Shown here one piece after another: positions 23,772-33,909 of a stretch of DNA of 64,000 bases. Made by a program: the position numbers and the translations under genes. Position 1 is the first letter of the stretch. Every line of letters starts with the position of its first letter. Under the pieces are notes generated by a model that saw nothing but the letters and a program-made list of their open reading frames with translations, did no database searches and was not told the origin of the DNA. The stretch spans positions 17,501 to 81,500 of the forward strand of contig JAFLDZ010000015.1 in assembly GCA_017302135.1 (NCBI GenBank), given 5' to 3'. The stretch is from Lysobacterales bacterium (GTDB lineage: Bacteria > Pseudomonadota > Gammaproteobacteria > Xanthomonadales > Xanthomonadaceae).

Positions 23772-24812
23772 ATGACCGTATTGCAGATCCTGGCCGTGGT
23801 GCTCGCCACCCTTGTCGGCTTCGTCGTGCTATTGCTGCTGTTGCTGCGCTTCGCATTGCCCTGGTGGCTGTCGCGGAAGATCGCGGCGATGGCCGATCTG
23901 CCGCAGACCGGTATCGCTGCGCGCATCACCCTAGTACCGAACGTCCAGACCTGGCAGCAACCGGGGACCGCAGGCCAAGTCGATGCGCTGTTGGCTGCGG
24001 GCTTCGACGAGGTCGGGCGTTTCTCTGTCCCGGAGATGCCGACGATGCAGCTGTGGGCCGGCGTCCATCCGCAGGACGGTGTCGCTGCTGCGGTCTACGA
24101 TCACGGCAAGATGCCGGTGTTCTTCGATCTGGTGCGGGTCTATGCGGACTACGCCACCTGCACCGTCACCACCAACCCGATCCACGATCCGGACAACGTT
24201 CCGCAGGGCAGTGCGTGCATCGCCGATCCCGCGATGACGGCGGCGGCCGCGCAGGACATCCTGCGCGCACAACCTCTGGCCGGCACGGTGCTGCCGATGG
24301 ATGCCGAAAATTTCGGGCCGATCTTCATCGAGCTTTATGCGCGCTCGATCGATCACATCCTGTCGAAGAACATGCCGGACGCGGACAAGATGCGGCGCGT
24401 CGGCGCGCGCGTCTCCGAAGCCACCGGCACGCCGGTGCCGGAACTCGACGACAAGCAGATGCAGTGGGCGATCGAGATGGAGCGCGGCAATCGTTTGTCC
24501 GCGCTGCAGGAAGCCATCATCGATCGCTTTCTTCAGTCCGGGCAGGTCGATGCCCGCGAGTGGGAGCGGGTCCGCGACCGCGTGGTCGTGGTCCACGATC
24601 TGCTGAGCCGCGAAGACGCCGCCGATCTCGCGCGGATGGCGGCCGACTGGGATGCTTCCGGGCCGGTGGCCGAATCGGTGCTGTCGCAGATGCTGTCGCC
24701 GATCGATACCTTCGAACACATCGCGGTGCTGCTGCCCGAAACGCAGCGGCTGCGGCTGTTGGGCGAAGTCGATCACCCGCTGTATTCGCAGTTGTACGTG
24801 GCGAATGTCTAG
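23772..24812 (+). CDS. hypothetical membrane-anchored protein
   Basis: A 346-residue protein with one N-terminal transmembrane helix (residues 4-28, VLQILAVVLATLVGFVVLLLLLL) and a soluble domain of about 310 residues rich in Asp, Ala and charged residues. Recognisable stretches such as FDEVGRFSVPEMPTMQLWAGVHP and VAAAVYDHGKMPVFFDLVRVY suggest a compact alpha/beta domain, then a helical C-terminal half. No catalytic motif was recognised. GGGGAATG provides a ribosome-binding sequence. It is divergent from the fibre operon and convergent with DUF1697, so context gives no function. Confidence 0.75.
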   Translation: MTVLQILAVVLATLVGFVVLLLLLLRFALPWWLSRKIAAMADLPQTGIAARITLVPNVQTWQQPGTAGQVDALLAAGFDEVGRFSVPEMPTMQLWAGVHPQDGVAAAVYDHGKMPVFFDLVRVYADYATCTVTTNPIHDPDNVPQGSACIADPAMTAAAAQDILRAQPLAGTVLPMDAENFGPIFIELYARSIDHILSKNMPDADKMRRVGARVSEATGTPVPELDDKQMQWAIEMERGNRLSALQEAIIDRFLQSGQVDAREWERVRDRVVVVHDLLSREDAADLARMAADWDASGPVAESVLSQMLSPIDTFEHIAVLLPETQRLRLLGEVDHPLYSQLYVANV

Positions 24813-24827
24813 CGGTGGAGCTTTGCT

Positions 24828-25370
24828 TCAGCGGCTGCCGGCTGCGAGCGACTGCAGCTTGAGTACGGTCGACCAGTTGCGGCTGGTGATGCTGTCGCGA
24901 AATGCCGGCCCGACGAGTTTGTCGGCGCATGCGCTTTTCAGGATGCCATCCGGGCACCACAGATAAAGCGCGTCCGCGCCGAGGGCGACATGCTCGCCCG
25001 CCGCCTTGTCGACCAGCGCCTGCAACGGCTTGCGGTCGGCACCGGCGGCGATGAAACCCACGAGCATCCGCGACGGGTCGTCCATGCGATCGAGGAACGG
25101 GTTGCCGGCGGCGGCCGCATCCAACTCGGCCGCCGTCAGAACGAGCGTGTTGGCCGAAACGCCGGTGGTCCGGATCAGCGCGGCGGCGATCCGCTTCGCG
25201 TTGCCCGCAGTCGAACTGCGGCCGGCATCGAACACGACGTTGCCGCTGTTGAGCAGAGTCTGGACATTCTTGAATCCGAGATCGCCGAACATCGTGCGCA
25301 GATCCGCCATCGCAACGCGTTTGGCCTTGCCGACGTTGATGCCGCGGAACAGTGCGATCTGGATCGTCAT
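24828..25370 (-). CDS. DUF1697 family protein
   Basis: A 180-residue cytoplasmic protein. IALFRGINVGKAKRVAMADLR at the start and GFKNVQTLLNSGNVVFD are the hallmark of DUF1697, followed by the family's NPFLDRMDDPSRMLVGF segment and a C-terminal TSRNWSTVLKL. Biochemical role unknown. It lies downstream of parE; its ribosome-binding sequence GGAGGT belongs to a duplicated copy of the parE 3' end (25374-25400), so its expression signal appears borrowed. Confidence 0.88.
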   Translation of the reverse strand: MTIQIALFRGINVGKAKRVAMADLRTMFGDLGFKNVQTLLNSGNVVFDAGRSSTAGNAKRIAAALIRTTGVSANTLVLTAAELDAAAAGNPFLDRMDDPSRMLVGFIAAGADRKPLQALVDKAAGEHVALGADALYLWCPDGILKSACADKLVGPAFRDSITSRNWSTVLKLQSLAAGSR

Positions 25371-25373
25371 GGA

Positions 25374-25400
25374 TCAGACCTCCAGCGTCGCCAGATCGCC
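25374..25400 (-). repeat. duplicated copy of the parE 3' end upstream of DUF1697
   Basis: The first 20 bases from 25374 are identical to those from 25473, the true end of parE, and the next eight are similar. On the minus strand both encode GDLATLEV and a stop. The copy contains the GGAGGT that serves the DUF1697 gene. Confidence 0.8.
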
Positions 25401-25472
25401 CGCGCCATGCGAAGAACGCAGCCGCTGTCGTCTACGTGCCGTCGCAACGGCTGGTGGCGGTGAAATCGCCAT

Positions 25473-27380
25473 TCAGACCTCCAGCGTCGCCAAGTCTCCC
25501 TTGGTCTCCAGCCACGTTTTCCGATCCGAAGCACGTTTCTTCGCCAACAGCATGTCCATCAGTGCGTGGGTTTCCGGACCGCCGTCCACGGTGAGCTGCA
25601 CCAGCCGGCGTGTATCGGGATGAATCGCCGATTCGCGCAGTTGCTGCGGATTCATTTCGCCCAGACCCTTGAAGCGGGTGACGTTGACCGCGCCGCCGAA
25701 GCCCTTCGTATTCGCGGCTTTCTCGCGCTCGATCTTTTCAAGCAGGATGCGCTTCTCCTCATCGTCGAGTGCATAGAACACCTGCTTGCCCACATCGACG
25801 CGGAACAGCGGCGGCATCGCCACGAAGATGTTGCCGGCGGTGACCAGCGCCGGAAAATGTTTCAGGAACAGCGCCGACAGCAGCGTCGCGATGTGCAGGC
25901 CGTCGGAGTCGGCGTCGGCGAGGATCACCACCTTGCCGTAGCGCAGGCCGCTGATGTCGTCCCTGCCCGGGTCGCAGCCGATCGCGACCGCAAGATCATG
26001 CACTTCCTGCGAGGCGAGCACGCTGCCGGAAGCGACTTCCCAGGTGTTGAGGATCTTGCCGCGCAGCGGAAGAATCGCCTGGAAATCCTTGTCGCGCGCC
26101 TGTCTGGCCGAACCGCCGGCGGAGTCGCCCTCGACCAGGAACAACTCGGTGCGCGACAGATCCTGGCTGATGCAGTCGGCGAGCTTGCCGGGCAGGGCAG
26201 GGCCCTGGGTGACTTTCTTGCGGACGATCTGCTTTTCGGTCTTCAAGCGCGCGGCGGCGCGCTCGATCGCGAGCTGCGCGATTTTCTCGCCCAATTCGGT
26301 GTGGCTGTTGAGCCACAGCGAGAACGCATCGTGCGCGGCGCCTTCGACGAATGCGGCGGCCTGTCGCGACGACAGACGTTCCTTGGTCTGGCCGCTGAAC
26401 TGCGGATCGGTCATCTTCACGCTGAGCACGAAGGCGACGCGGTCCCACACGTCTTCCGGCGCCAGCTTCACGCCGCGCGGCAGCAGATTGCGGAAATCGC
26501 AGAATTCCCGCAGCGCGTCGGTGAAGCCGGTGCGCAAGCCATTCACATGCGTGCCGTGCTGCGCGGTGGGAATCAGGTTGACGTAGCTTTCCTGGACCAG
26601 ATCGCCTTCCGGCACCCACGCTGCGGCCCAGTCGACGATTTCGGAATCCTTCTTCAGCTGGCCGACGAACAGATCCGGCGGCAGCGACTCGCTCGCGCCG
26701 AGTTCGCTTTTCAGATAATCGCGCAGGCCGTCTTCGTAGAACCACTGGTCCTTTTCGCCGGTGGCCGTATCGTGCAGGCTCACCGTCAGGCCCGGACAGA
26801 GCACGGCCTTCGCGCGCAGCACATGGCGCAGATGGCGGAGATTGAATTTCGCGGTGTCGAAATATTTCGGGTCGGGCCAGAAGCGCAGGCGCGTGCCGGT
26901 GTTCTTCTTGCCGACGCTGCCGACGATGTCAAGGTTGGACGCGCGGTCGCCGTCGCGGAAGGCCATCCTGTATTCGTTGCCGTCGCGCTTGATGAACAGT
27001 TCGACCTGCTTCGACAGCGCATTGACCACGCTCACGCCGACGCCGTGCAGGCCGCCGCTGAAGGTGTAGTTCTTGTTGTTGAACTTGCCGCCCGCGTGCA
27101 GGCGGGTCAGGATCAGTTCGACGCCGGAAATTTTTTCCTCGGGGTGGATGTCCACCGGCATGCCGCGACCGTCGTCGGAGACTTCGCAACTGCCGTCGGT
27201 GTGCAGCACGACTTCGATACTGCGGGCATGTCCGGCGAGCGCCTCGTCGACCGCGTTGTCGATGACTTCCTGCGCCAGATGGTTCGGGCGTGTGGTGTCG
27301 GTGTACATGCCCGGCCGGCGTTTGACCGGGTCCAGGCCGGAGAGGACTTCGATATCTGCGGCGTTGTAGCGACTGCTCAT
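25473..27380 (-). CDS. parE: DNA topoisomerase IV subunit B
   Basis: ATPase subunit of topoisomerase IV, 635 residues (E. coli 630). The GHKL ATPase carries the N-box EVIDNAVDEA, DDGRGMPV and GGLHGVGVSVVNALS; the transducer follows; the TOPRIM domain carries LVEGDSAGGSARQARD and the acidic DADSDGLHI that binds Mg2+. The C-terminus is QLTVDGG...KGDLATLEV. The start at 27380 (MSSRYNAADIEVLSGLDPVKRRPGMY) matches the family; the frame stays open further upstream in a high-G+C non-coding leader. ParC is about 23.7 kb away in this window on the same strand. Confidence 0.97.
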   Translation of the reverse strand: MSSRYNAADIEVLSGLDPVKRRPGMYTDTTRPNHLAQEVIDNAVDEALAGHARSIEVVLHTDGSCEVSDDGRGMPVDIHPEEKISGVELILTRLHAGGKFNNKNYTFSGGLHGVGVSVVNALSKQVELFIKRDGNEYRMAFRDGDRASNLDIVGSVGKKNTGTRLRFWPDPKYFDTAKFNLRHLRHVLRAKAVLCPGLTVSLHDTATGEKDQWFYEDGLRDYLKSELGASESLPPDLFVGQLKKDSEIVDWAAAWVPEGDLVQESYVNLIPTAQHGTHVNGLRTGFTDALREFCDFRNLLPRGVKLAPEDVWDRVAFVLSVKMTDPQFSGQTKERLSSRQAAAFVEGAAHDAFSLWLNSHTELGEKIAQLAIERAAARLKTEKQIVRKKVTQGPALPGKLADCISQDLSRTELFLVEGDSAGGSARQARDKDFQAILPLRGKILNTWEVASGSVLASQEVHDLAVAIGCDPGRDDISGLRYGKVVILADADSDGLHIATLLSALFLKHFPALVTAGNIFVAMPPLFRVDVGKQVFYALDDEEKRILLEKIEREKAANTKGFGGAVNVTRFKGLGEMNPQQLRESAIHPDTRRLVQLTVDGGPETHALMDMLLAKKRASDRKTWLETKGDLATLEV

Positions 27381-27589
27381 TGCGATGACGGAACCGTGTG
27401 AAGAGGGCGGCAAACGCGGCGCCCGAGGCCGGCGAGCTTGGCGGGACGGCCGCCGGGGGTCAAGCCGTTCAGATCCGCGCATGGCGGGGCAGGGACATTC
27501 ACCGCGCAGAAGGCCGATCGGCGCTATGGTGCACGGGCTCGCACAAGACCCCGCCGATGTCCGGCGCGCATGCGGGCAGAGCACGGATC

Positions 27590-27859
27590 ATGAGCATTTC
27601 CCGCCGTTTCGCACTTGCCCTGTCGCCGCTGGCGCTCGCGGTCGCGTGGCTGGCGCTCGCTGGCCCGGCCGCCGCCCAGTCGCAGACCGATACCCCACCG
27701 CAGTCCTCCGAGGACGCCGACAAGGCCAAGGCCGAAGCCGACAAGCGTCAGGCCGAAGCCGAGGCCTCGCGCAAGGCCGAGGCCCGCAAGCCCAAGCGCG
27801 ACAAGTCCAAGGACGACAAAGCCCCCCAGCGTGAGCTTGAGGAAGAAGAAGACATCTGA
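27590..27859 (+). CDS. small secreted charged protein, unknown
   Basis: An 89-residue predicted exported protein: signal peptide MSISRRFALALSPLALA...AAAQ (about 30 residues), then a highly charged helix-forming mature part of Lys, Ala, Glu and Asp (DADKAKAEADKRQAEAEASR) ending in an acidic cluster ELEEEEDI. A likely coiled coil or disordered periplasmic helper; no family recognised. It is divergent from parE, and a terminator hairpin follows 28 bases after the stop codon, so it is its own transcript. Confidence 0.65.
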   Translation: MSISRRFALALSPLALAVAWLALAGPAAAQSQTDTPPQSSEDADKAKAEADKRQAEAEASRKAEARKPKRDKSKDDKAPQRELEEEEDI

Positions 27860-27887
27860 AGCGTTGCGCTTCCCGCGCCATCTACAG

Positions 27888-27911
27888 ACGCCCCGGTCCC
27901 GCCGGGGCGTT
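27888..27911 (+). terminator. terminator after the small charged secreted protein gene
   Basis: ACGCCCCGG and CCGGGGCGTT arms around a five-base loop, followed by CTACTTT. A nine-pair stem and a modest T-tail. Confidence 0.75.
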
Positions 27912-28021
27912 CTACTTTCCGAAGCCGCTTAATTTATGAAAAATCAGAGGCTTGTCATGATTCTGTCGCCTCATCGGCCGCATCCCGGTAAACTATCGCT
28001 TTCCAGCGACCCGCTGCCGAC

Positions 28022-29736
<1,715 letters not shown>

Positions 29737-29740
<4 letters not shown>

Positions 29741-30045
29741 GCGATGGTGCGGTCTCTGCTGTTCTTGCGCTGTCGCTGGTCGGACTGTTGGCGGTGTCCG
29801 TCGCCATGCTGTTCTTCGTCGGCGTGTCCGCGACCATCAGCGCGGTCGGGCTGGCCCGCGAGCAGGGACGCGAGCGCTTCGCGCTGCTGTCCATGGTGGT
29901 GCCGGTGGTCGGCTGGGTCTATCTGATCCGTCACGGTCGTTCCGTGCGCTGGTTGCGCCGCTATCTGATCATCGGGCTCGCCTGTCTCGCGGCTTCCGCA
30001 CTGCTGTCCTATTCCATGCTGCAACGAGGGCTCGTCACACCATGA
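29737..30045 (+). CDS. small membrane protein between pyrG and kdsA
   Basis: A 102-residue protein starting at GTG 29737, inside a GTGA overlap with pyrG, and ending in an ATGA overlap with kdsA. Three hydrophobic segments (VLALSLVGLLAVSVAMLFFVGV, LLSMVVPVVGWVYLI and YLIIGLACLAASALLSYSML) with Arg-rich loops (RHGRSVRWLRRY) on the cytoplasmic side. No family recognised. The double overlap suggests it is a real gene needed in fixed ratio with pyrG or kdsA. Confidence 0.7.
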
Positions 30046-30881
30046 AACTCTGCGGTTTCGATGTCGGTCTCGACCATCCGTTCTTCCTGATCGCCGGCCC
30101 CTGCGTGATCGAATCCGAGCAGTTGCAGCTGGATGTCGCCGGCCAGCTCAAGGAGATCACCTCGGCGCTCGGCATTCCCTTCATCTTCAAGTCGAGCTTC
30201 GACAAGGCCAACCGCACCTCGGGCACCAGCTTCCGTGGGCCCGGCATGGAGGAAGGTCTGCGCGTGCTCGCGGAAGTGAAGCGCCAGATCGGCGTGCCGG
30301 TGCTCACCGACGTGCACGAATACACGCCGATGGACGAAGTGGCGAGCGTGGTCGACGTGCTGCAGACGCCCGCGTTTCTCGTCCGCCAGACCGATTTCAT
30401 CAGGAAAGTCTGCGCCGCCGGCAAGCCGGTCAACATCAAGAAAGGCCAGTTCCTGTCGCCGTGGGACATGAAGCCCGTCGTCGAGAAGGCGAAGTCCACC
30501 GGCAACCACGACATCATGGTCTGCGAACGCGGCGCCAGCTTCGGCTACAACAATCTGGTCAGCGACATGCGCAGCCTGTCGGTGATGCGCGACACCGGCT
30601 GTCCGGTGGTGTTCGACGCGACACACTCGGTGCAGTTGCCGGGCGGGCAGGGCAACAGTAGCGGCGGCCAGCGCGAATTCGTCCCGGTGCTGGCGCGCGC
30701 GGCGGCCGCCGTCGGCATCGCCGGCCTGTTCATGGAAACCCATCCCGACCCGAGCAAAGCGCTCTCCGATGGCCCCAACGCATGGCCGCTGGGCAAGATG
30801 CGCGCGCTGCTGGAAACGCTGCAGGCGCTGGACGCGGTGACCAAGCGCAACGGTTTTCTGGAAATGTCAGCCCATGAATAG
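30042..30881 (+). CDS. kdsA: 3-deoxy-8-phosphooctulonate synthase, metal-dependent type
   Basis: A 279-residue enzyme condensing phosphoenolpyruvate with arabinose 5-phosphate to KDO 8-phosphate for lipopolysaccharide. The N-terminal motif FFLIAGPCVIESEQL has Cys, the metal ligand of the metallo class, where E. coli has Asn. The other ligands are present: His in FDATHSVQLPGG, Glu in FMETHPDPSKALSDGPNAW and its Asp. KSSFDKANRTSGTSFRGPG binds PEP. Start ATG lies within the stop overlap of the upstream gene. Order pyrG-x-kdsA-eno is typical of Xanthomonads. Confidence 0.96.
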   Translation: MKLCGFDVGLDHPFFLIAGPCVIESEQLQLDVAGQLKEITSALGIPFIFKSSFDKANRTSGTSFRGPGMEEGLRVLAEVKRQIGVPVLTDVHEYTPMDEVASVVDVLQTPAFLVRQTDFIRKVCAAGKPVNIKKGQFLSPWDMKPVVEKAKSTGNHDIMVCERGASFGYNNLVSDMRSLSVMRDTGCPVVFDATHSVQLPGGQGNSSGGQREFVPVLARAAAAVGIAGLFMETHPDPSKALSDGPNAWPLGKMRALLETLQALDAVTKRNGFLEMSAHE

Positions 30882-30924
30882 GGTGCGCTTCAGCGCATCG
30901 AAGTTTCAAAGCTTTGCCCAGCAT

Positions 30925-30975
30925 GGTGCGCCAAGGCGCACGCGATTCCACCACCCCGGTGCGCCAAGGCGCACC
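30925..30975. repeat. pair of near-identical palindromes between kdsA and eno
   Basis: GGTGCGCCAAGGCGCAC occurs at 30925-30941 and again, one base longer, at 30958-30975. Each is a hairpin (GTGCGCC/GGCGCAC with AA loop). They sit in the kdsA-eno gap and could modulate read-through. Confidence 0.7.
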
Positions 30976-31004
30976 TTATGAATTCCACTCCAATCGATGC
31001 CGAC

Positions 31005-32294
31005 ATGACCACGATCACGAAGATCCACGCCCGCGAAATCCTCGACAGCCGCGGCAATCCGACGCTGGAGGCCGAAATCACTCTGGCCGACGGCAGTTTC
31101 GGCCGCGCGATGGTGCCCTCGGGCGCGTCCACCGGCACCAAGGAAGCCGTCGAACTGCGCGATGGCGACAAGACCCGCTATCTCGGCAAGGGCGTGCTGA
31201 AGGCCGTCGGCAACGTCAACGGCGCGATCGCGCAGACGCTGACCGGTTTCGACGCCGCCGATCAGGCCGGGCTCGACAAGCGACTGATCGATCTCGACGG
31301 CACCGAGAACAAGGGCCGGCTCGGCGCGAACGCGCTGCTGAGCGTGTCGATGGCCGCCGCGCATGCGGTCGCCGCCTCGCGCAAACAGGCGCTGTGGCAA
31401 TACCTCGCGAATGGCCGTGACGTGACCTTGCCGGTCCCGATGATGAACATCATCAACGGTGGCGCGCATGCCGACAACAACGTCGATCTGCAGGAATTCA
31501 TGGTGCTGCCGGTCGGCTTCGATTCGTTCTCCGAAGCGCTGCGCTGCGGCACCGAAATCTTCCACGCGCTGAAATCCGTGCTGAAAAGCCGTGGCCTGAG
31601 CACCTCGGTCGGCGATGAGGGCGGCTTCGCCCCGGACCTGCGCAGCAATTCCGAAGCGCTGGACACCATTCTCGAAGCCATCGGCAAGGCCGGTTACAAG
31701 GCCGGCGAGGATGTGCAGCTCGGTCTCGATGTCGCGTCCAGCGAGTTCTTCGAGAACGGCAAATACAACCTCACCGGCGAAGGCAAGCGCCTGACCAGCG
31801 AGCAGTTCACCGATTTCCTTGCCGACTGGTGCCGCCAGTATCCGATCATCACCATCGAAGACGGCATGGCCGAACACGACTGGGCCGGCTGGAAACTGCT
31901 CACCGATCGCCTGACCAGCAGGATCCAGCTGGTCGGCGACGATCTGTTCGTCACCAATCCGAAGATTTTCCAGGAAGGCATCGACAAGCGCATCGCCAAC
32001 GCGATCCTGATCAAGGTCAACCAGATAGGCACGCTGACCGAAACGCTGGAAGCGATCGCGATGGCGCATGCAGCGGGTTATGCGTCGATCGTCTCGCACC
32101 GCTCGGGCGAAACCGAGGACACCACCATCGCCGACATCGCGGTCGCGACCACCGCCACGCAGATCAAGACCGGCTCGCTGTGCCGCAGTGATCGCGTCGC
32201 GAAGTACAACCAACTGCTGCGGATCGAACAGCAGCTCGGCCCGGCGGCGAAGTACGCCGGTCGCGCGGCGTTCGTTTCGCTGAAACAGGGTTGA
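31005..32294 (+). CDS. eno: enolase (phosphopyruvate hydratase)
   Basis: A 429-residue glycolytic enzyme converting 2-phosphoglycerate to PEP, and in many proteobacteria an RNA-degradosome partner. N-terminal IHAREILDSRGNPTLEAE, loop SGASTGTKEAVELRDGDK, catalytic Glu region NNVDLQEFMVLPVG, the metal residues in LGLDVASSEF and TIEDGMAEHDW, the Lys in LIKVNQIGTLTET, and SHRSGETEDTTIADIAV. I chose 31005, whose N-terminus matches the family; an in-frame ATG at 30978 would add nine residues. Neither has a strong ribosome-binding site. PEP made here is the substrate of KdsA upstream. Confidence 0.97.
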   Translation: MTTITKIHAREILDSRGNPTLEAEITLADGSFGRAMVPSGASTGTKEAVELRDGDKTRYLGKGVLKAVGNVNGAIAQTLTGFDAADQAGLDKRLIDLDGTENKGRLGANALLSVSMAAAHAVAASRKQALWQYLANGRDVTLPVPMMNIINGGAHADNNVDLQEFMVLPVGFDSFSEALRCGTEIFHALKSVLKSRGLSTSVGDEGGFAPDLRSNSEALDTILEAIGKAGYKAGEDVQLGLDVASSEFFENGKYNLTGEGKRLTSEQFTDFLADWCRQYPIITIEDGMAEHDWAGWKLLTDRLTSRIQLVGDDLFVTNPKIFQEGIDKRIANAILIKVNQIGTLTETLEAIAMAHAAGYASIVSHRSGETEDTTIADIAVATTATQIKTGSLCRSDRVAKYNQLLRIEQQLGPAAKYAGRAAFVSLKQG

Positions 32295-32304
32295 TGCCGC
32301 GCGC

Positions 32305-32643
32305 ATGACCGACGGGATGCGCACGCTGCGGATGCTGGCGCTGATCCTGGTCGCGCTGTTGGCGTGGCTGCAGTACCGGCTGTGGTTCGGCGAGGGCGGC
32401 GCGTCCGCCACGTCCTCGCTGCAGGGCAAGGTCGAGCGCCAGGGCGTGGAGAATCGCGGCCTGCAGCAGCGCAACGAACAATTAGCGGCCGAAGTCGAAA
32501 ACCTCAAATCCGGCGAATCCGCCGCCGAAGAGCGCGCGCGCAGCGAGCTGGGCATGATCAAGCCCGGCGAGACGTTCTATCGCGTGGTCGAATCGCCGAC
32601 GCCTGTCGACGCTGCCATCGATGCCGAAGAGCCTTCGCCATGA
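32305..32643 (+). CDS. ftsB: cell division protein FtsB
   Basis: A 112-residue bitopic divisome protein that forms the FtsQLB complex. One transmembrane helix near the start (MLALILVALLAWLQYRLWFG), then a periplasmic coiled coil (QGVENRGLQQRNEQLAAEVENL) and the conserved EERARSELGMIKPGETFYRVV. The family usually starts at the equivalent of the second Met (32317), so translation may begin there. Its stop overlaps the ispD start (ATGA), the arrangement seen across gammaproteobacteria. Confidence 0.93.
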   Translation: MTDGMRTLRMLALILVALLAWLQYRLWFGEGGASATSSLQGKVERQGVENRGLQQRNEQLAAEVENLKSGESAAEERARSELGMIKPGETFYRVVESPTPVDAAIDAEEPSP

Positions 32644-33353
32644 TCCCGGATCAAGTTCCGGGCAGGCTCTGGGCGGTGGTGCCGGCGGCCGGTCGCGGCA
32701 CCCGCTTCGGCAGCGAACTGCCGAAGCAGTATCTCGACGTCGCGGGCCGGCCGCTGATCGCCCACACCCTTGATGTTTTGCTCTCGCATGCGTCCGTGAG
32801 CGGCGTGATGGTGGTGCTGGCCGAAGACGACAAGCATTGGCGCGATGCGGACGTCCTGGCAGACAAGCCGGTGATGACCTGCATCGGCGGCGCCGAGCGT
32901 GCGGATTCGGTGCTGGCGGGTCTGAATGCGCTGCCCGAGTCGGTGCGCGCCGATGCTTTCGTGCTGGTGCACGACGCTGCGCGCCCGAATCTTTCGCATG
33001 CGGATCTCGATCGTCTGCTCGATGTCGGAATGAGCGACCCGGTCGGCGCGATTCTCGCCGCGCCGGTGCGCGACACCCTGAAGTTCGCGGGCGACGATGG
33101 CGGCATCGACCGCACCGAACCGCGCGAGCATCTGTGGCGCGCGTTCACGCCGCAGCTGTTCCGGCGCATGCAGCTGAGCCGCGCGCTCGATGCTGCGCGC
33201 GCAGCGGGCGTGGCGATCACCGACGAATCGATGGCGATGGAGCGGCAGGGTCTGCGTCCGCTGCTGATCGAAGGCAGCGAAGACAATTTCAAGGTCACCA
33301 CGCCGGCGGATCTGGCGCGGTTCGAGTACGTACTTTCGCATCGACATCGTTGA
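32640..33353 (+). CDS. ispD: 2-C-methyl-D-erythritol 4-phosphate cytidylyltransferase
   Basis: A 237-residue enzyme of the MEP isoprenoid pathway, joining CTP and methylerythritol phosphate. AVVPAAGRGTRFGSELPKQY is the CTP-binding loop; LVHDAARP carries the catalytic-site Asp/Arg; TPQLFRRMQL, TDESMAMER and IEGSEDNFKVTTPADL complete the fold. Start ATG lies in the ftsB stop overlap. CTP for this reaction comes from pyrG upstream in the same block. A separate small gene lies between it and ispF. Confidence 0.95.
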   Translation: MIPDQVPGRLWAVVPAAGRGTRFGSELPKQYLDVAGRPLIAHTLDVLLSHASVSGVMVVLAEDDKHWRDADVLADKPVMTCIGGAERADSVLAGLNALPESVRADAFVLVHDAARPNLSHADLDRLLDVGMSDPVGAILAAPVRDTLKFAGDDGGIDRTEPREHLWRAFTPQLFRRMQLSRALDAARAAGVAITDESMAMERQGLRPLLIEGSEDNFKVTTPADLARFEYVLSHRHR

Positions 33354-33378
33354 TCCAACAGCGAGGAAAAGGAGTGTC

Positions 33379-33909
33379 ATGAAAATCTTCATTTCGAATG
33401 TATTGGCGGCGCTGGCCGTTGTTGTCGCAGCGTCCGCGCCCGTGTTGGCCGCGCAGTCGCAGACGCCTGTCGCTGTGCAGACGCCGGCACAGACGCCGCA
33501 GGCCGTGCCGAAATCGGTGCGGCCGCTCGCGCCGCAGGAGGCATTGACCCAGTGCCTGTTGAAATCGACATCAGCGGACGAAAAACGCGTGCTGGTGAAA
33601 TGGGTGTTCGCGGTGATCGCCCAGCATCCGGATATTTCATCGATGACCCAGATCGATCCGGCGCAGCGCAATGCGATCGATCGCGATGCGGCCAAGGTCT
33701 TCGAGCAATTGCTGGCCGATCAATGCGCCGGCCCATTGCGCACGGCGATGAAGCAGTCGGGCACCGATGCCATCGGCAAGAGTTTCCAGGCGCTGGGCAC
33801 GTCCGCCGCGACCGACATGCTGCAGAACCCGCAGGTGGTCGCCAGCGGCGCAGGCTTGATGAAGCATCTGGACATGCAGCGCCTGCTGTTGGCGCTGATC
33901 GCACCGTGA
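33379..33909 (+). CDS. hypothetical periplasmic protein between ispD and ispF
   Basis: A 176-residue predicted exported protein. Signal peptide MKIFISNVLAALAVVVAASAPVLA; then a Gln/Pro/Thr linker (QSQTPVAVQTPAQTPQAVP) and an alpha-helical domain with two cysteines (LTQCLLKS and ADQCAGPL). No family recognised. GGAGTG precedes the ATG, and its stop codon overlaps the GTG start of ispF (GTGA), so it is embedded in the isoprenoid operon, which is unusual; ispD and ispF normally adjoin. Confidence 0.75.
   Translation: MKIFISNVLAALAVVVAASAPVLAAQSQTPVAVQTPAQTPQAVPKSVRPLAPQEALTQCLLKSTSADEKRVLVKWVFAVIAQHPDISSMTQIDPAQRNAIDRDAAKVFEQLLADQCAGPLRTAMKQSGTDAIGKSFQALGTSAATDMLQNPQVVASGAGLMKHLDMQRLLLALIAP

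Noticed and set aside
25566..27401. 611-codon open frame antisense to parE
   Set aside because: Shadow of parE with no family motifs.
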